64,000 nt of DNA from Ditylenchus dipsaci (Eukaryota > Nematoda > Chromadorea > Rhabditida > Anguinidae), in the NCBI GenBank assembly GCA_004194705.1, contig SADC01001300.1, positions 434,001 to 498,000 of the forward strand, given 5' to 3'. The stretch's first letter is position 1. Every line of letters begins with the position of its first letter. The notes under the pieces are model-generated. The model was not told where the DNA came from. It did not search any database and saw nothing but the letters and a program-made list of their open reading frames with translations. A program made the translations under genes and the position numbers. Positions 52,716-63,774 of this stretch are shown here, in pieces.

Positions 52716-52810
52716 GGAAATAAAAGGGTTTAGGTCGCAAAAAAATTATTGTCCAAATTTGTCTACGAAAATTCAGATGAAAATTTTGGATTTTGATGAA
52801 AACTAAGGAC

Positions 52811-53160
52811 ACTAGTCAAAAGTTCAGTCAATTGTTAGGCAACAACTCAGCACTTAATTGTAGCGCAGATCAAGAGCTTCAAAATCCATTTCACAGAATG
52901 GTTTTTAAAAATTTAAGTATTGAGATATGACTGTTTTAAAAAAGCAAATTTTTAAAAAAATGACTGAAATCCGAAAAAATTAAGAAAACTTGAATTTCAG
53001 TCATTTTTTCGAAGAATTTGCTTTTTTAAAATAGTCATATCTCAATACTCAGATTTCAAAAATCATTCTGTAAAATGCATTTTGAAGCTCTCAATCTGCG
53101 CTACAACATGGTGCTAAGTTGTTGCTGCAGCGCCTAACAATTGACTGAACTTTGACTAGA
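52811..53160. repeat. Palindrome, second copy of the 15-kb foldback core
   Basis: TAGTCAAAAGTTCAGTCAAT on the left and its mirror on the right, centre near 52,985. Close match to the inner 350 bp of 15,135-15,914. Confidence 0.85.
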
Positions 53161-53504
53161 ACCCAATACTACAACCAATATATTAGTTAGTATGAAATTT
53201 ACATATAGCTTGGTCAACACATTTGCTACTCGATACTTAACTTATTGGAAAAACTTTCACTTTCAAAATGAAAGTCATTGTCTAGATGAGTGAAAAACTG
53301 AAATTTAGCTTTTACTCTTTCAAAAGTTGAATCAGCGGCTTGGCCAGGTTTGCGTATAAACATTTTGGGGAGGTGATTTGCAGAAGCGACCTTTGCACTA
53401 AGATGTTTGCAGACCTACTTTTTGGTAGAGAAGTTTGCAAAAGGTTTTTTCATGGTATAAAATTTGAGGAGACGACATTCACAGATCATCACTAGCGGTA
53501 GGCA

Positions 53505-53665
53505 TACTTGCACGGCCGCCGGCGGAGCGCCGGCGGCCGCCTTCCGCCGGCGGCCCGCCGGGCAAAATTGGCGATTTTGGAGCGCCGGCGGCCGGCGCTC
53601 CGCCGGCGGCGGCGGCGAAATTTTCGAAATGCCGGCGGCGGCGGAGGCGGCGGCGCTCATTTTTA
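53505..53665. repeat. GCCGGCGGC low-complexity repeat
   Basis: Dense GCCGGCGGC and GGCGCTCCG words, strongly GC-rich against the AT-rich genome. Ala/Gly/Arg-rich frames across it on both strands are artefacts. A GGAAAATGGAAAG repeat follows at 53,840-54,010. Confidence 0.75.
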
Positions 53666-54094
53666 TAGACAGAATTCGTTTATAAATTGATGAAAAAATT
53701 CTGTAAAAAGCTTGATTTTTATTAAACCGAGAACGAGGATGCTCTGCATCTATGAAAAAGAACTGGTCTGGGTATCCCGCCTGAGCTGAGAATCTTTGCC
53801 CTTCAAGAACAGCCATTGGAAGAACTAGAAAAACAGACGGAACAGCGGAAAAGTGGAAAATTGGAAAGTAGAAAATGGAAAATGGAAAGTGTAATTTTTT
53901 TTAGTGAAACAGAAAACTGGAAAATTTCCACTTTCCATTCCATTTTTCGTTCAGTGAAACAGAAAATTATCACTTTCCATTTTCCACTTTCCATTTTCCG
54001 ATTTTCCATGGAAACTTTCCCATCTTCAATTAGTGAAATAGGCCCTGGAGCGGTCCCCAGGGTGTACACTAAATCGGGAGTTGACTGTAGCAAT

Positions 54095-54826
54095 ATTTGA
54101 CCCTTGGAGCAAATACCCCTCCCTCATAACTTTGCTTTTCAAGATCGTGTTTTAACCATTTCTAAGTGACTTTCATGGGCACTGGTATTCGCTACCAGCA
54201 CCGATATTTTTAATAATGAGCTCAAAAGTCTGCAACGAGCTTATAGGACACCAGTTATTATCAAATGTTATGAGTGTGCACAAGGTTCGTTTTTCGTGCC
54301 CTATGTTGAGTTAAAATCATAGATAGGTGTATCAAGACCCCTTCTATCATCGATTGAACTGAGCATAGATGCCTCTTATTACTTATTTCTTATGGACAGT
54401 CATAATGCTAGGCAAAAAATCAATTTTTTTCGTCTAACTAGCATTCTAAATACACATGCAGTCAAACCTGTGTATGAGATAAACTCGTAAGAATCATCTC
54501 AATTCAAAGCTGTGGAAAATAGAGCTGTGCTCGGGTCGGTATCTCTTCTGAATCAGGCTCTCGATCCTGAAGACTTTGGAGGTTAATATTGATCCCAAAT
54601 TATTTTTGATTAATTTTGTGAATCCCGATCGTTCCGATGTTCCGATGTTAAGTATTGCTAAAAATTTGAGTGAAAAAAAGTTCAAAATTGAAAAACCCGA
54701 GTGACCGCACTACACCGAAGTCGGTTGTAGGTGAAATTGTTAAGATTTTATTACAAACTGTTTAAAAACGCCTTGTTAGTTTCTCGGTCTTTCGGAATTT
54801 AGGCCAAACGTTAGACAAATTCCGAA
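54095..54826. other. Gene-free stretch
   Basis: A solo CAGTCAAACCTGTG end lies near 54,460 and a GAGTTGACTGTAG end near 54,080. No coding segment recognised. Confidence 0.4.
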
Positions 54827-55948
54827 TACCGTATATCTCCTGATGAGGACTCATGCGGCCTTATTTTTCAACCCGTCTATGGAGGTGGGGCCTTATTAGA
54901 AGTTGAGATAGAAGCGATGCGATGTATCGCATCGCAACATCGCATCGCACGCAGCCAATTTGGTCAAAAGACATCGCATCGCAACGTCGCACGCGATTTT
55001 CAAAAACATCGCACATCACATCGCGAATTTCGAAAATATAGCACTTTGTCTTTCAAAAAATGTTGTATTTCTCAACTTTGCTTTCTCCATCATTTTTTCT
55101 TGTTTGCTGCTTTTTTCTCCTTTTTTGTTGGTAATATTGCTGTTTTTCATGTTTTTTTGCTCCAAAATAAGCCTCATCTGGAAAATCGAGCTGAAAGAAG
55201 GGTGGTATTTAATTCTGCCCCTAATCTGTGAAAAATGCCCCCTAATCTGTGAAAAATGCCCCTAATTCGAATTGCCCCCTAATTTTCTGAAAATGCCCCC
55301 TAATTTTTATCTCGTCGTTTTTAGTCAAAACTTCGCGGGAATTCAAATTTTCTAGTCAGAAAATAACTTGGATTGGTCAGAATCCCACCGCGGAATGGCA
55401 GAAGTCCCTGAAAGTTGGTTTTTTGGGGTTTACTAAATAGTTATTCTGAGCAATTAAGCCCATCGGACCCGAAATCTGATCCGCTCAATCGATTTTTCAC
55501 AAAAAGTATACCCCTCCCCTTAGTAAAACCCCAAAAAACCAACTTTCAGGCGCTTCTGGCCATTCCGCGGTGGATTCTGACCAATCCAAGTTATTTTCTG
55601 ACTAGAAAATTTGAATTCCCGCAAAATTTTGACTAAAAATGACGAGAAAAAAATTAGGGGGCATTTTTCAGAAAATTAGGGGCATTTTTCAGTAATTAGG
55701 GGCATTTTCAGTAATTAGGGGCAATTCAAATTAGGGGCATTTTTCCCGAAATTAGGGAGCATTTTTCACAGATTAGGGGCAGAATTAAATATTACCCCTG
55801 AAAGAATGCCTTTTTTGAAATGTTTTTTGAAAGATTTTTTGAAAGAATGCCTTTGAATGCCTTTTGGCCTTATCAGGCCTTATTCGAGGTGGGGTCTTAT
55901 TTTTCAACACCTCTCAAGAGGTCAAGCCGCATCAGAAATTATACGGTA
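54827..55948. mobile_element. ACCGTA-end element interrupted by repeats
   Basis: Ends TACCGTATATCTCCTGATGA and a mirror ending ATACGGTA; GGGGCCTTATT and TTTTTCAAC words near both ends. The interior holds a GCATCGCATCGCA minisatellite (54,905-55,035) and the palindrome at 55,198-55,796. Confidence 0.7.
55198..55796. repeat. 600-bp palindrome with iterated ends
   Basis: Arms of about 270 bp. The outer parts are arrays of AATTAGGGGCATTTTTC (complement on the left), the inner part an inverted GGTTTTTTGGGGTTTACTAA region. Confidence 0.85.
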
Positions 55949-56601
55949 TTTCAGCGTTTTTTATTCAAAAATAAAAAAGTTTCGAATAAATTAATTATGC
56001 ACCGTCCATCATACGGGGTTGAAGTAGAGGTCGGTATGTTCTCACAATGTCGGGTGAAGGTACAAGTCGAGGTGGAGGGGGCAGTCGAGGTGTTTTACAA
56101 CCCGATTTTGCTTGTTTGTGATGTATTTTTCAAAGTTCAGGTATATTATTATCAGTTTGATTTTTCATATTTCTTATTTCTTATTTATATGCATTTGTCC
56201 AGTACTTTTAGTACCATTTTTGAGAACTCCAAATTTGAAATTCGGACAACATACCTGTGTTCAGCATGGTGAATTTGCTTATAAAATTACCTTTCATAAT
56301 CAAAATTCACTATAAAATATAAAACCTGCTAACAAAAAATATTTCGTTAAATATTTGTTGTCTCAAGCTGATTTCGGAATTTTACAATGAATCTGAAATT
56401 TTTTCAGCAGATTTTGAAAGTTATTAGCAAAAATTATACCGGATTCATGCTCATCATGTAAAATAAAGGTTTAAAGAAAAAAATTGACCATGTGTTTAAA
56501 AGTGTGTGTTTTTCAAGGTTTTTGTGGGTATTTACGTATTGATTACTTTCAGTCACTTGTATTACAAAAATTTTTGCTTAAGTTTTTTGGTCACTTATGG
56601 G

Positions 56602-56800
56602 CAGGGCTCTAAATGAAAATTTCAAAATTTCAAAAAAAGTGGGTAAAAAATACATTATGACTATTTTTGAAGTAAAAGGGTCATTTTATCCAGTGCTTGT
56701 TGCCATTTTGAAGCAAAAAAATGATTTTGACTAAATTTTCAGAAATAAAAAAGATTTGGGTGCCAAAAAATCTTTTTAAAAAGGACGATTCGGAGTCCTG
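56602..56800. mobile_element. hAT-type MITE with 8-bp TSD CTTATGGG
   Basis: Ends CAGGGCTCT and CGGAGTCCTG, flanked by CTTATGGG on both sides (56,594-56,601 and 56,801-56,808). Inverted relative to 8,362-8,564. Confidence 0.9.
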
Positions 56801-56970
56801 CTTATGGGGAAGAGAAGTTAAAGAAAGGTGCATTTAGGGGGGGGTGTATTTGAAGGCGAAAAAGACAAAAATCGCATTTTCGGTGCGTGAGACATTAAAA
56901 GAGTCTAATATTTTTGAAATTTATTACAAAACAATTTTCTGGCCATTTTATATGCGACTTATTTCAGATC

Positions 56971-59577
56971 ATCATGATGGTGGCAAAAAAAATTCTATTT
57001 ACTTACTTACTATTTGTAGTCTGTTCAACTGTTGTAAAAACTTTTTCGGAATGGGATAAAATGGAAGATAAAGAGAGAGAAGAAGTAGCCCTCGACTCTT
57101 TACCTGTTTACAAAAGTAAAAACAACATTTTCGTTGAGCACGGAATAAATGTCAACGCAAATATTGACGAAATCAAAAAGTTATTGACCTGTTTTACTCT
57201 CCAGGGCGTTCAGCATACAAATTGAATGGAAAAAATATCAACTACTATCTTACCCATTTCAGGATTTGGTACTAATAATTGCAAAAGTTATCACAATTAA
57301 GTGCTTGGGCATGTCCGAAAAACAAAAATATGCTATGCTTTATCATATTTTGGCGATTTTCGCTGCACATCAAAGAGATGTTGAAAAGTTTGAACAAATT
57401 TTCATTTCGACAAAAAATTTAGAATCCGAACTAATGCCTGAATCAAAGATGGAAACACAAAAAGAAAAAGAATTTATACAAAGAGTTGTTAACACGCTAT
57501 TTGGCTACAAAGAAAAAATGAAAAAATTGGTCAAAGTTGGCATTGATATGAATAAAGAAGTAAGTGAAGTGACAGGAGTATTGATAAATGTTTCTCAAAG
57601 TCTTCTGCAGGCCGTAATAATGATGCTTTTGATCTTAATAAGCTGGACAGCTCTGAAATGAGCATGCAATTGGCAAAATAATAGCAGAATGGTCAGCGGA
57701 CGAACATGTGATGCCAAAACACACCTACGATATTAGCGAAAATCGCGTTTTCACAGGAAAAGACGCATATATTGCTGTAGTTAGGCTTTATGAGTTCGCT
57801 ACAGCAATAGCAGCCAAGCAGATAATTGCAGCACATCAAAAGTTTGAAAATCTCTACATGGAAACTAGGAGTTTCAAAGTATTTATTTTATTGAAACTGA
57901 GATCTGAGCAAGACCGGAAAACCGAAATTCTGAAATCACTAACTGAATACAGTAAGAAAAAGAGATTTTTAGTCAGGTATGGCTTACAAACAGAATCTGA
58001 TTTGAAAGCACTGAAAGAACACTTTCTGGGTGGAACTGAGCCAAAACACCCATTTGCTTCTGGACCAAAACAAAAGTGAACAAACAGGCCTTGGCAAATT
58101 TCACGAACTTCAGTTAATTTCAGCAGCACTTGATTTCATGAATGCTATAGCAGAGAAAAAATTTTTAAAAATTTACGATAGATTATTAGGCGAGAAATCA
58201 AGACTTGATAATTTTCCATTTTTGGAATGGCAGGAAATGAGCCTACAAGACAAAGAAGCAGTAGCGCTTGACTCATTACCTGTTTATGCGGCTAAAAAAA
58301 TATTTTAGACAGATACGATATAAATGTTGACGAGAATATGACAAATTAAAACAGGCAATTGATAAGTGTTTTTATCAAAACGAATTTAATTTAAATATAA
58401 TAAGCAACATTGAAGATTTGCAACAAAAAATTGCTCGGATTGCTGAAATCAAAACTAGACACGAGTATAAAATGCAAGAAAAAAGGAAAAATTACAGAGG
58501 GATCGAGGATTTCGATAACTATAGACATTATAGTGAAAGCAGAAACTATTACAACAAGAACAAGTATTTTGTATACTCTGAACGTGATTGCGATCATAGA
58601 TATCCGAATGAAGACTATCGCTATAATTGGTCTGTGAAAAAGCGACATCTCAAGCTTTATAATGTTTTAGCAACTTTGGCTGCACTCCAGAAAACGTTGA
58701 CAAGTTTACAAAAACATTCATTTTGACCAAGGAGTTGGAATTTGAACTGATACGAGAACAAAAGGAAAAAGACAAAAATAGTGATAGTTTAGTACTAGCG
58801 AAAGAAAAGCAAGATAAATTAGCGTTGAAACAACAAGCTTTGAAAATGCTACCTGCCTACAAAGAAAAATTGAAAGACTGGCTGAACTTGGCATTGATAT
58901 GGATAAAGAAGTTGATGAAGTGACAAAAAGCACTGACAAATGTTTTTCGACTTCTCCGTTTGGCTTTAGTGAATACACGTTCGAGCTAACTCAGCTATAC
59001 GGCTCTTCGCAGTTGCAGTTACAATTTGCTAAAATAATAGGAGAATGGCCAAATCCAAAATACGACATTAGCAAAAATCGCGTTTTTAAAGGGAAAGACG
59101 CATACATTGCTGTGGAAAGGCTTTATGAGTTCGCTACAGCCATAGCAGCTAAGCATGTGATTGTAGCACAGGAAGAATTTGAAGTTTTTTATGCGAAAAC
59201 TAGAAATTTAGAAACAAGCTTGTTAATAAATCATAAAAGCGAGAAAGAAGAAAAAATAGAAGCATTTCAATCACTAACCAAATACGACAATAAAAAGTCA
59301 TTTTTAGTTATGTATGGTTTAGAAACAGAATCTGACTTTGAAGCACTTGAAAAACACTTGCTGGGTCAAAATTTGGAAAAAAACAATTGGAGCTTTTTCA
59401 AGCTGTACGAACTTCAGTTAATTTCAGCGGCACAGAAAGTTATTATAGCAGAAGACAAATTTGCTGAAGTTTACAAGAAGTTACAGCGGAAAAAGTCTAG
59501 TCTTGATAATTATCCACCTGATGAAATGAATAAGATAAACATACTTTCTTAACCAATTTATGCAGATTTTTTGTCAT
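56971..59577 (+). CDS. Secreted tandem helical-repeat protein (frame interrupted)
   Basis: Starts ATGATG 3 nt after the acceptor CTTATTTCAG; signal peptide ILFTYLLFVVCSTVV. Seven copies of a roughly 100-residue helical domain follow, in three types. Type a (R1 57,050, R4 58,100, R7 59,395) has SLPVYKSK then EHGINVNANID. Type b (R2 57,330, R5 58,650) has YKEKMKKL then GIDMNKEVSEV. Type c (R3 57,720, R6 59,050) has KDAYIAVVRLYEFATAIAAK, then FLVRYGLQTESD. The order a-b-c-a-b-c-a shows duplication of a three-domain block. A Tyr/Asn/Arg-rich insert (NYRHYSESRNYYNKNKYF) sits at 58,480-58,640. As written the frame shifts near 57,190, 57,570, 57,680, 58,297, 58,353, 58,725, 58,890 and 59,550 (one base missing each) and near 58,070 (one extra). 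No family recognised; the composition suggests a helical extracellular protein. Confidence 0.65.
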
Positions 59578-60101
59578 AATGTGCTGTACAGAGTTAGTCA
59601 TGAAAACACGAACATTTTGAGAAATATTCGTAGGTAGCTCCTTGCCCATCGATTTGCCAAGGAAAATCGATGACAGTAATTAAGCTACCTGGGAGCTCTT
59701 CGAATAAAAAACACAACGTTCAAAAAGAAATACAACCCTAACAAACAGCAATGAAAATAAATGCGACCACAAACTTCATGTTCAAATTTTGAACTGAATT
59801 CTTCGGGAAAATTTCCGTATTTTTTTGACTAAACCCTGTAGTTTAGATTTACATGTATTTTGGGTATTTACAAAAGTTTCAGGAACGCTCGTATAACTGT
59901 TTTTTTGAGGCAATTTTTCAAATCTGATTTTCATGAATAATTTAAATTAAATTTCTTTGTATTTTTTGCCTTGGTCCTCCGCAGTCAAGTAAATTTACTA
60001 ATTAAGTTTACTAGAAACACCAAGTCCTGAGTTTTGAACCCAGATTCGTGATCAGCGTACCAAATTTTCTTACAAAACGCTACAACGCTCAAATTGACCA
60101 T
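59578..60101. other. Gene-free stretch
   Basis: A GGTAGCTCCTTGCC/GGAAAATCGATG inverted pair lies near 59,630-59,690. No gene recognised. Confidence 0.4.
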
Positions 60102-61130
60102 TACCGTATATCTTTTAATAAGGACCCACCTTCTAAAAAGGCCCCACCTTCTAATAAGCCCCACCTCCAAAGAGGGGTTGAAAAATAAGGCCCCACCTTC
60201 TAATAAGGCCCACCGTCTAATAAGGACCCACCTTCCATTAAGGCCCGACCTTCTATTAAGGCCCACCTTCTATTAAGGCCCCACATTCCAATAAGGCCAA
60301 CATTCTAATAATGACCCACTTTCTTTCAATTAATCACATCCAAAGTATACCTATAACATAATTTATTGGACAAAGACAGACAAAATTCAATCATGGAACA
60401 AAAAAAACACCTTCATTAAAATCTCCTGATTCCACTTCAGCATGTTCTTCATCAATTTGGTTTCACGAAGAATCTTGAGTCCTTTCACACCGATGGATCC
60501 TCAGGTTTAAAGCACGTTATTTTTTAATCCGCTGTGTCATCAGTTGGAGTAGTTAAAGCACACGCTTAGAGCACACGGAACGAAATAGAATTCCCGGCCA
60601 ATTAAACGGCTTATGAGAATAATTTGTCACCCATATCGTGTAGTAATCTCTGATGTGTAAAGTCTTTTCCGTTTCCTCTTCCTGATGTAGCTGGAGCTCA
60701 TCTGCATAGTTCGAAATTAGCCGTTGGCTTGCTTCTGCTGAAAATTCTTTTTCTACAACCGCTGAAAAATCACGACCATATTGCATCAAAGCCAGATTTT
60801 CAGGAATTGAGAGAGCTTTTGCTGCTGCGCGCATACTGTTAGCCGGCCGATCGCTCATTTCCACCGAAAACAGAAAATATTGAGAGAAATATCAAGTAAT
60901 TTCACTGGCGGCCAAGAAAATCATTATTAGAAAAAAATTATTTTCATGCTTTTCAAGACTTTTACTTTTTCAAATTATATATGTCATTTGAAAAAAGAGA
61001 TTTTTTTGTCATTTTTATATTGAAAATAAGGCCCCACCTTCCAATAAGGCCCCACCTTCTAATAAGCCCCACCTCCAAAGAAGGGTTGAAAAATAAGGCC
61101 CCATGGGTCCTTATTAGAAGATATACGGTA
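60102..61130. mobile_element. ACCGTATATC-end element with ORF cargo
   Basis: Ends TACCGTATATCTTTTAATAA and TTATTAGAAGATATACGGTA with TA flanks. Next to each end is an array of CCTTCTAATAAGGCCCCA words in the same orientation (60,118-60,320 and 61,027-61,110), each with a GAGGGGTTGAAAAATAAGG block. Between the arrays lies about 700 bp of non-repetitive sequence with a minus-strand ORF. Confidence 0.75.
60553..60858 (-). CDS. Unknown 101-aa ORF carried inside a TIR element
   Basis: ATG at 60,858 to a stop at 60,553. Readable parts: RPANSMRAAAKALSIPEN, QYGRDFSAVVEKEFSAEA, ADELQLHQEEETEKTL, RDYYTIWVTNYSHKPFNW. Balanced, mostly helical composition, GC-richer than the flanks, and unlike the chance frames of the region. 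No family recognised and no transposase motif. It may be one exon of a captured host gene. Confidence 0.45.
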   Translation of the reverse strand: MSDRPANSMRAAAKALSIPENLALMQYGRDFSAVVEKEFSAEASQRLISNYADELQLHQEEETEKTLHIRDYYTIWVTNYSHKPFNWPGILFRSVCSKRVL

Positions 61131-61624
61131 TATTGCATCTTAACTATTTGGAAGTACCCATTCCACCTGTATTTTACCCCGAACATACGGGTTAAGCCCC
61201 AACTACCTGAATGGGATCCAAGCCATCTAGATTTCATCCCAACTTTTTTAGAGCTCACCGTAAACACCTGGATTACACCCAAACCACTTGTAGGGTACGC
61301 CAACCATTCGTGGTCACCTAAACCACATGGATTCTGCCCCAAATACCTGGATTACGGACGAACCACTCAGTCAGTAATTAAACTACCTCGATTGGAGATC
61401 AATGCCAAAAAGGGTTGGGCAGCCGAAATTTCTTAACCCAACAAACTTGAGCTCTGTATTGGAGTGACTTTTTGAATTAGTATATTACCGCCTTGGCCAA
61501 AGTTGAGCACTGAATAAGCACGGGTGGCGGATAACGAAATGCCTGTTTGATTGTGTGTTTTTGCAGTATATTTTGTGGGTATAGTTTTGTGAATTTTCTA
61601 CATATCGCTTTTATTTATTTGAGC
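61131..61624. other. Gene-free stretch
   Basis: Consists of irregular short repeats of ACCNNNTGGATTNNNCCC type (61,150-61,400); no gene. Confidence 0.4.
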
Positions 61625-61870
61625 AGTAGCATTTGACTCTTTACTATTTTTAAAAGATAAAAAGCATTTTGGTTGAGCACTGAAAAGATGTGAACCCCAT
61701 TATTGATGAAACAAAAAGAAGTTGATGATCTGTTTTAAAATCTGGGGCCTTTAACTTACGATCCGAATAAAGAACCTATTAACTATCATATATCTACTAA
61801 CAGGATATGCTCACAAAAATTGCAAATGTCTCTAAAATTAGCTACTTCGAAATGCCCGGAAAATGAAATC
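61625..61870 (+). pseudogene. Helical-repeat family relic
   Basis: Reads VAFDSLLFLKDKKHF, then after a frame change VNPIIDETKKEVDDL, then LGPLTYDPNKEPINYHIST. This matches the type-a domain at 57,050-57,240 (VALDSLPVYKSK, ANIDEIKKLL, and the following LAYN/INYY segment). Several stops and shifts; no start. Confidence 0.55.
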
Positions 61871-62031
61871 CTATTTTGACATACAGGGTGTCCCATATAA
61901 ACGCCCGATTGAATTTTGGCCATAATTGTTTTCAGTTCCCGCCTTCTGGCCAGATCTTTTTTTTATTCGAAAGAGCAGCTCCTAAGCAAAAGAATGACAG
62001 GAAACCTGCCAATAACACTTTATTCAAAACA

Positions 62032-62301
62032 CTAACAAATCCAACAAAACAAATTCATGACATTTTCAATGATTTTCAGATTTTTATATAATGGTATATA
62101 GTTCACTAGCTTTTTTATTACGTCGATATTTTCATTTACATCTACTCCGGACTTAGTCAAAATATTCTCTTTACTTTTACCTTTATACCACTTATTTCTT
62201 CTCTACAACTGTCATTTTTTCCATTCCGAAAAACTTTTGACAACAGTTGGGCAAACAATAAATAGTAACAAAATAAATAGAAAATTTGTAGGCAGCATCA
62301 T
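62032..62301 (-). pseudogene. Helical-repeat family copy with signal peptide
   Basis: ATGATG at 62,301, 3 nt after the acceptor CATAATTTTAG. Signal peptide FLFILLLFIVCPTVVKSFSEW closely matches the plus-strand gene. Then the SLP segment is lost by a small deletion and WYKGKSKENILTKSGVDVNE follows in another frame, ending at a TAG at 62,032. The 40 bp before the ATG are also conserved with the plus-strand gene (TGGTCATTTTTATATGAGAC versus TGGCCATTTTATATGCGAC). Confidence 0.6.
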
Positions 62302-62346
62302 GATCTAAAATTATGTCTCATATAAAAATGACCAAAATTATATTTT

Positions 62347-62877
62347 TCAATAGATTCGATATACAGTTAGCTCTACCAATATCGCACGAAGCAAAACATC
62401 AATTCTGATTAATTTTCTTTCAGAATGCTTTTCCAGACAGTTCAATAATGCCGAAATGTCAAAGCCTATTGTAAGGTAGGCGTAAGAAGTGGAAAACTCA
62501 AAGAAGTGGATAATATGTTAGTTAAAAGGTTCTTCATTGTATGCTAAAGGCCGTGGAGTGTAAAGCAAGTCAATAACTCTTTTTATTCTGTCAATATTTT
62601 TGTTGAAATCTATTCCGTGCTCAGTCAAATGTTTTTTTTTACTTTTATAAATAGTAAAAGTGTCGTCTGCCACTGCTTTTTTCTCTACTTTACTCAAATC
62701 GTTCCATTCCACAGGGGAATTCGCTACTAGCGCCGAAAATTTTTTTACCGGTCTCCTTATCGGGTCGGATGACAGCGTCATACAATCGCATCCAGTGCCC
62801 GGGTTTAAGTATTGTTGACCAGTTTTCCCGTTTATTATATATGATAAACTTTTTTTTAATTGATTTTCGAGTTCCAA
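62347..62877 (-). pseudogene. Helical-repeat family domain copy
   Basis: Encodes VEWNDLSKVEKKAVADD, IYKSKKKHLTEHGIDFNKNI and RIKRVIDLLYTPRPLAYN, a type-a domain. A single in-frame TAA at 62,518 is followed by 57 more open codons (FDISALLNCLEKHSERKLIR), which look like the next helix. No start codon with an acceptor was found. Confidence 0.55.
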
Positions 62878-62909
62878 AATGTTTTTTCGCTGCCAGGTAC
62901 CGGATCAAT

Positions 62910-63194
62910 TGACCGGTAAAAAAATTCAGTGAAATTGCTTAAGAATACAAAAAGACGTTTTTCAAATAATAAAGAACTGAAATAAGACAGTGAATAGAAA
63001 GACTGAGCAAAGATCAGCAAAATTTTGCGTATATTTCAAAAACCAGCAAAAAAACAGCAAATATTCAAAAAATCAGCGAAATTCAGCAAAGCAGCGAATG
63101 CCCCTTTTTTTAACCAGCATTTTGACCAGAAAAAAGCGAAGATGTCAAAATGTTAAGAAAACTTTTCCAGTGCTAACACTAGCACCAAATTTGC
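62910..63194. other. AGCAAA-rich low-complexity stretch
   Basis: Irregular CAGCAAA/TCAGCGAAAT words; no gene. Confidence 0.4.
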
Positions 63195-63408
63195 TACCGT
63201 ATTTCTTCTAACTAGGCGGCCCCTCAACTTTGAAGATCGATAACTCAGCTCAGAGAATTTTTCCGCATAGATGTTTTCTGTGTTTTCTTAACTCCCACGA
63301 GCTCTACCGATTCCGTATTTTGATTTTTGGGTTATTACCTAAAAATCTTGAGATCGACTTCATCTAAAAAATAAGGCAGCTGGCCGCCTTGTTAAAGGAT
63401 CTGCGGTA
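63195..63408. mobile_element. ACCGTA-end MITE
   Basis: Ends TACCGTATTTCTTCTAACTA and a worn mirror ending TGCGGTA; body CACGAGCTCTACCGATTCC shared with 2,785 and 38,419. A solo CAGTCAAACCTTC end follows at 63,440. Confidence 0.75.
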
Positions 63409-63774
63409 AACTGTAGCTAAGCAGTAACTAAACTGTAATACAGTCAAACCTTCATCAGTCATTTTACCTCATTGCTGGCCGAATAAGCATCGGAAAAAAG
63501 TTGATTAAATCGAGGGTTCGTTAAATCGGCTGTTACCTGTCTTAACTTTTTTGAAAGGTTTACCTAGAATGATATAAAAATTGATTTTACTATTTATACT
63601 TTTCTCTACGAAAAAAACCTAAAAATAAGCCTGTTTGATCAATAGAACAGCATGTGATGTGTGTACAGCGACAAGTATGGAAAAACAGTGCCAGTGTGCT
63701 TTTTGCACCTTTTCCATCTCACGGTCTTGTGATATTAGATGTATTAAAGAGACATTAGATTTCAGGTGAATATT

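Noticed and set aside
53415..53816. Ala/Arg/Pro-rich ORFs on both strands
   Set aside because: Produced by the GCCGGCGGC low-complexity repeat.
54917..55265. Overlapping hydrophobic ORFs of about 100 codons
   Set aside because: Begin in the GCATCGCATCGCA minisatellite and continue into AT-rich sequence; not in a consistent gene structure.
61884..61896. ACAGGGTGTCCCA element end (also at 46,066)
   Set aside because: Only single ends are present; no partner or target duplication found, so not annotated as an element.
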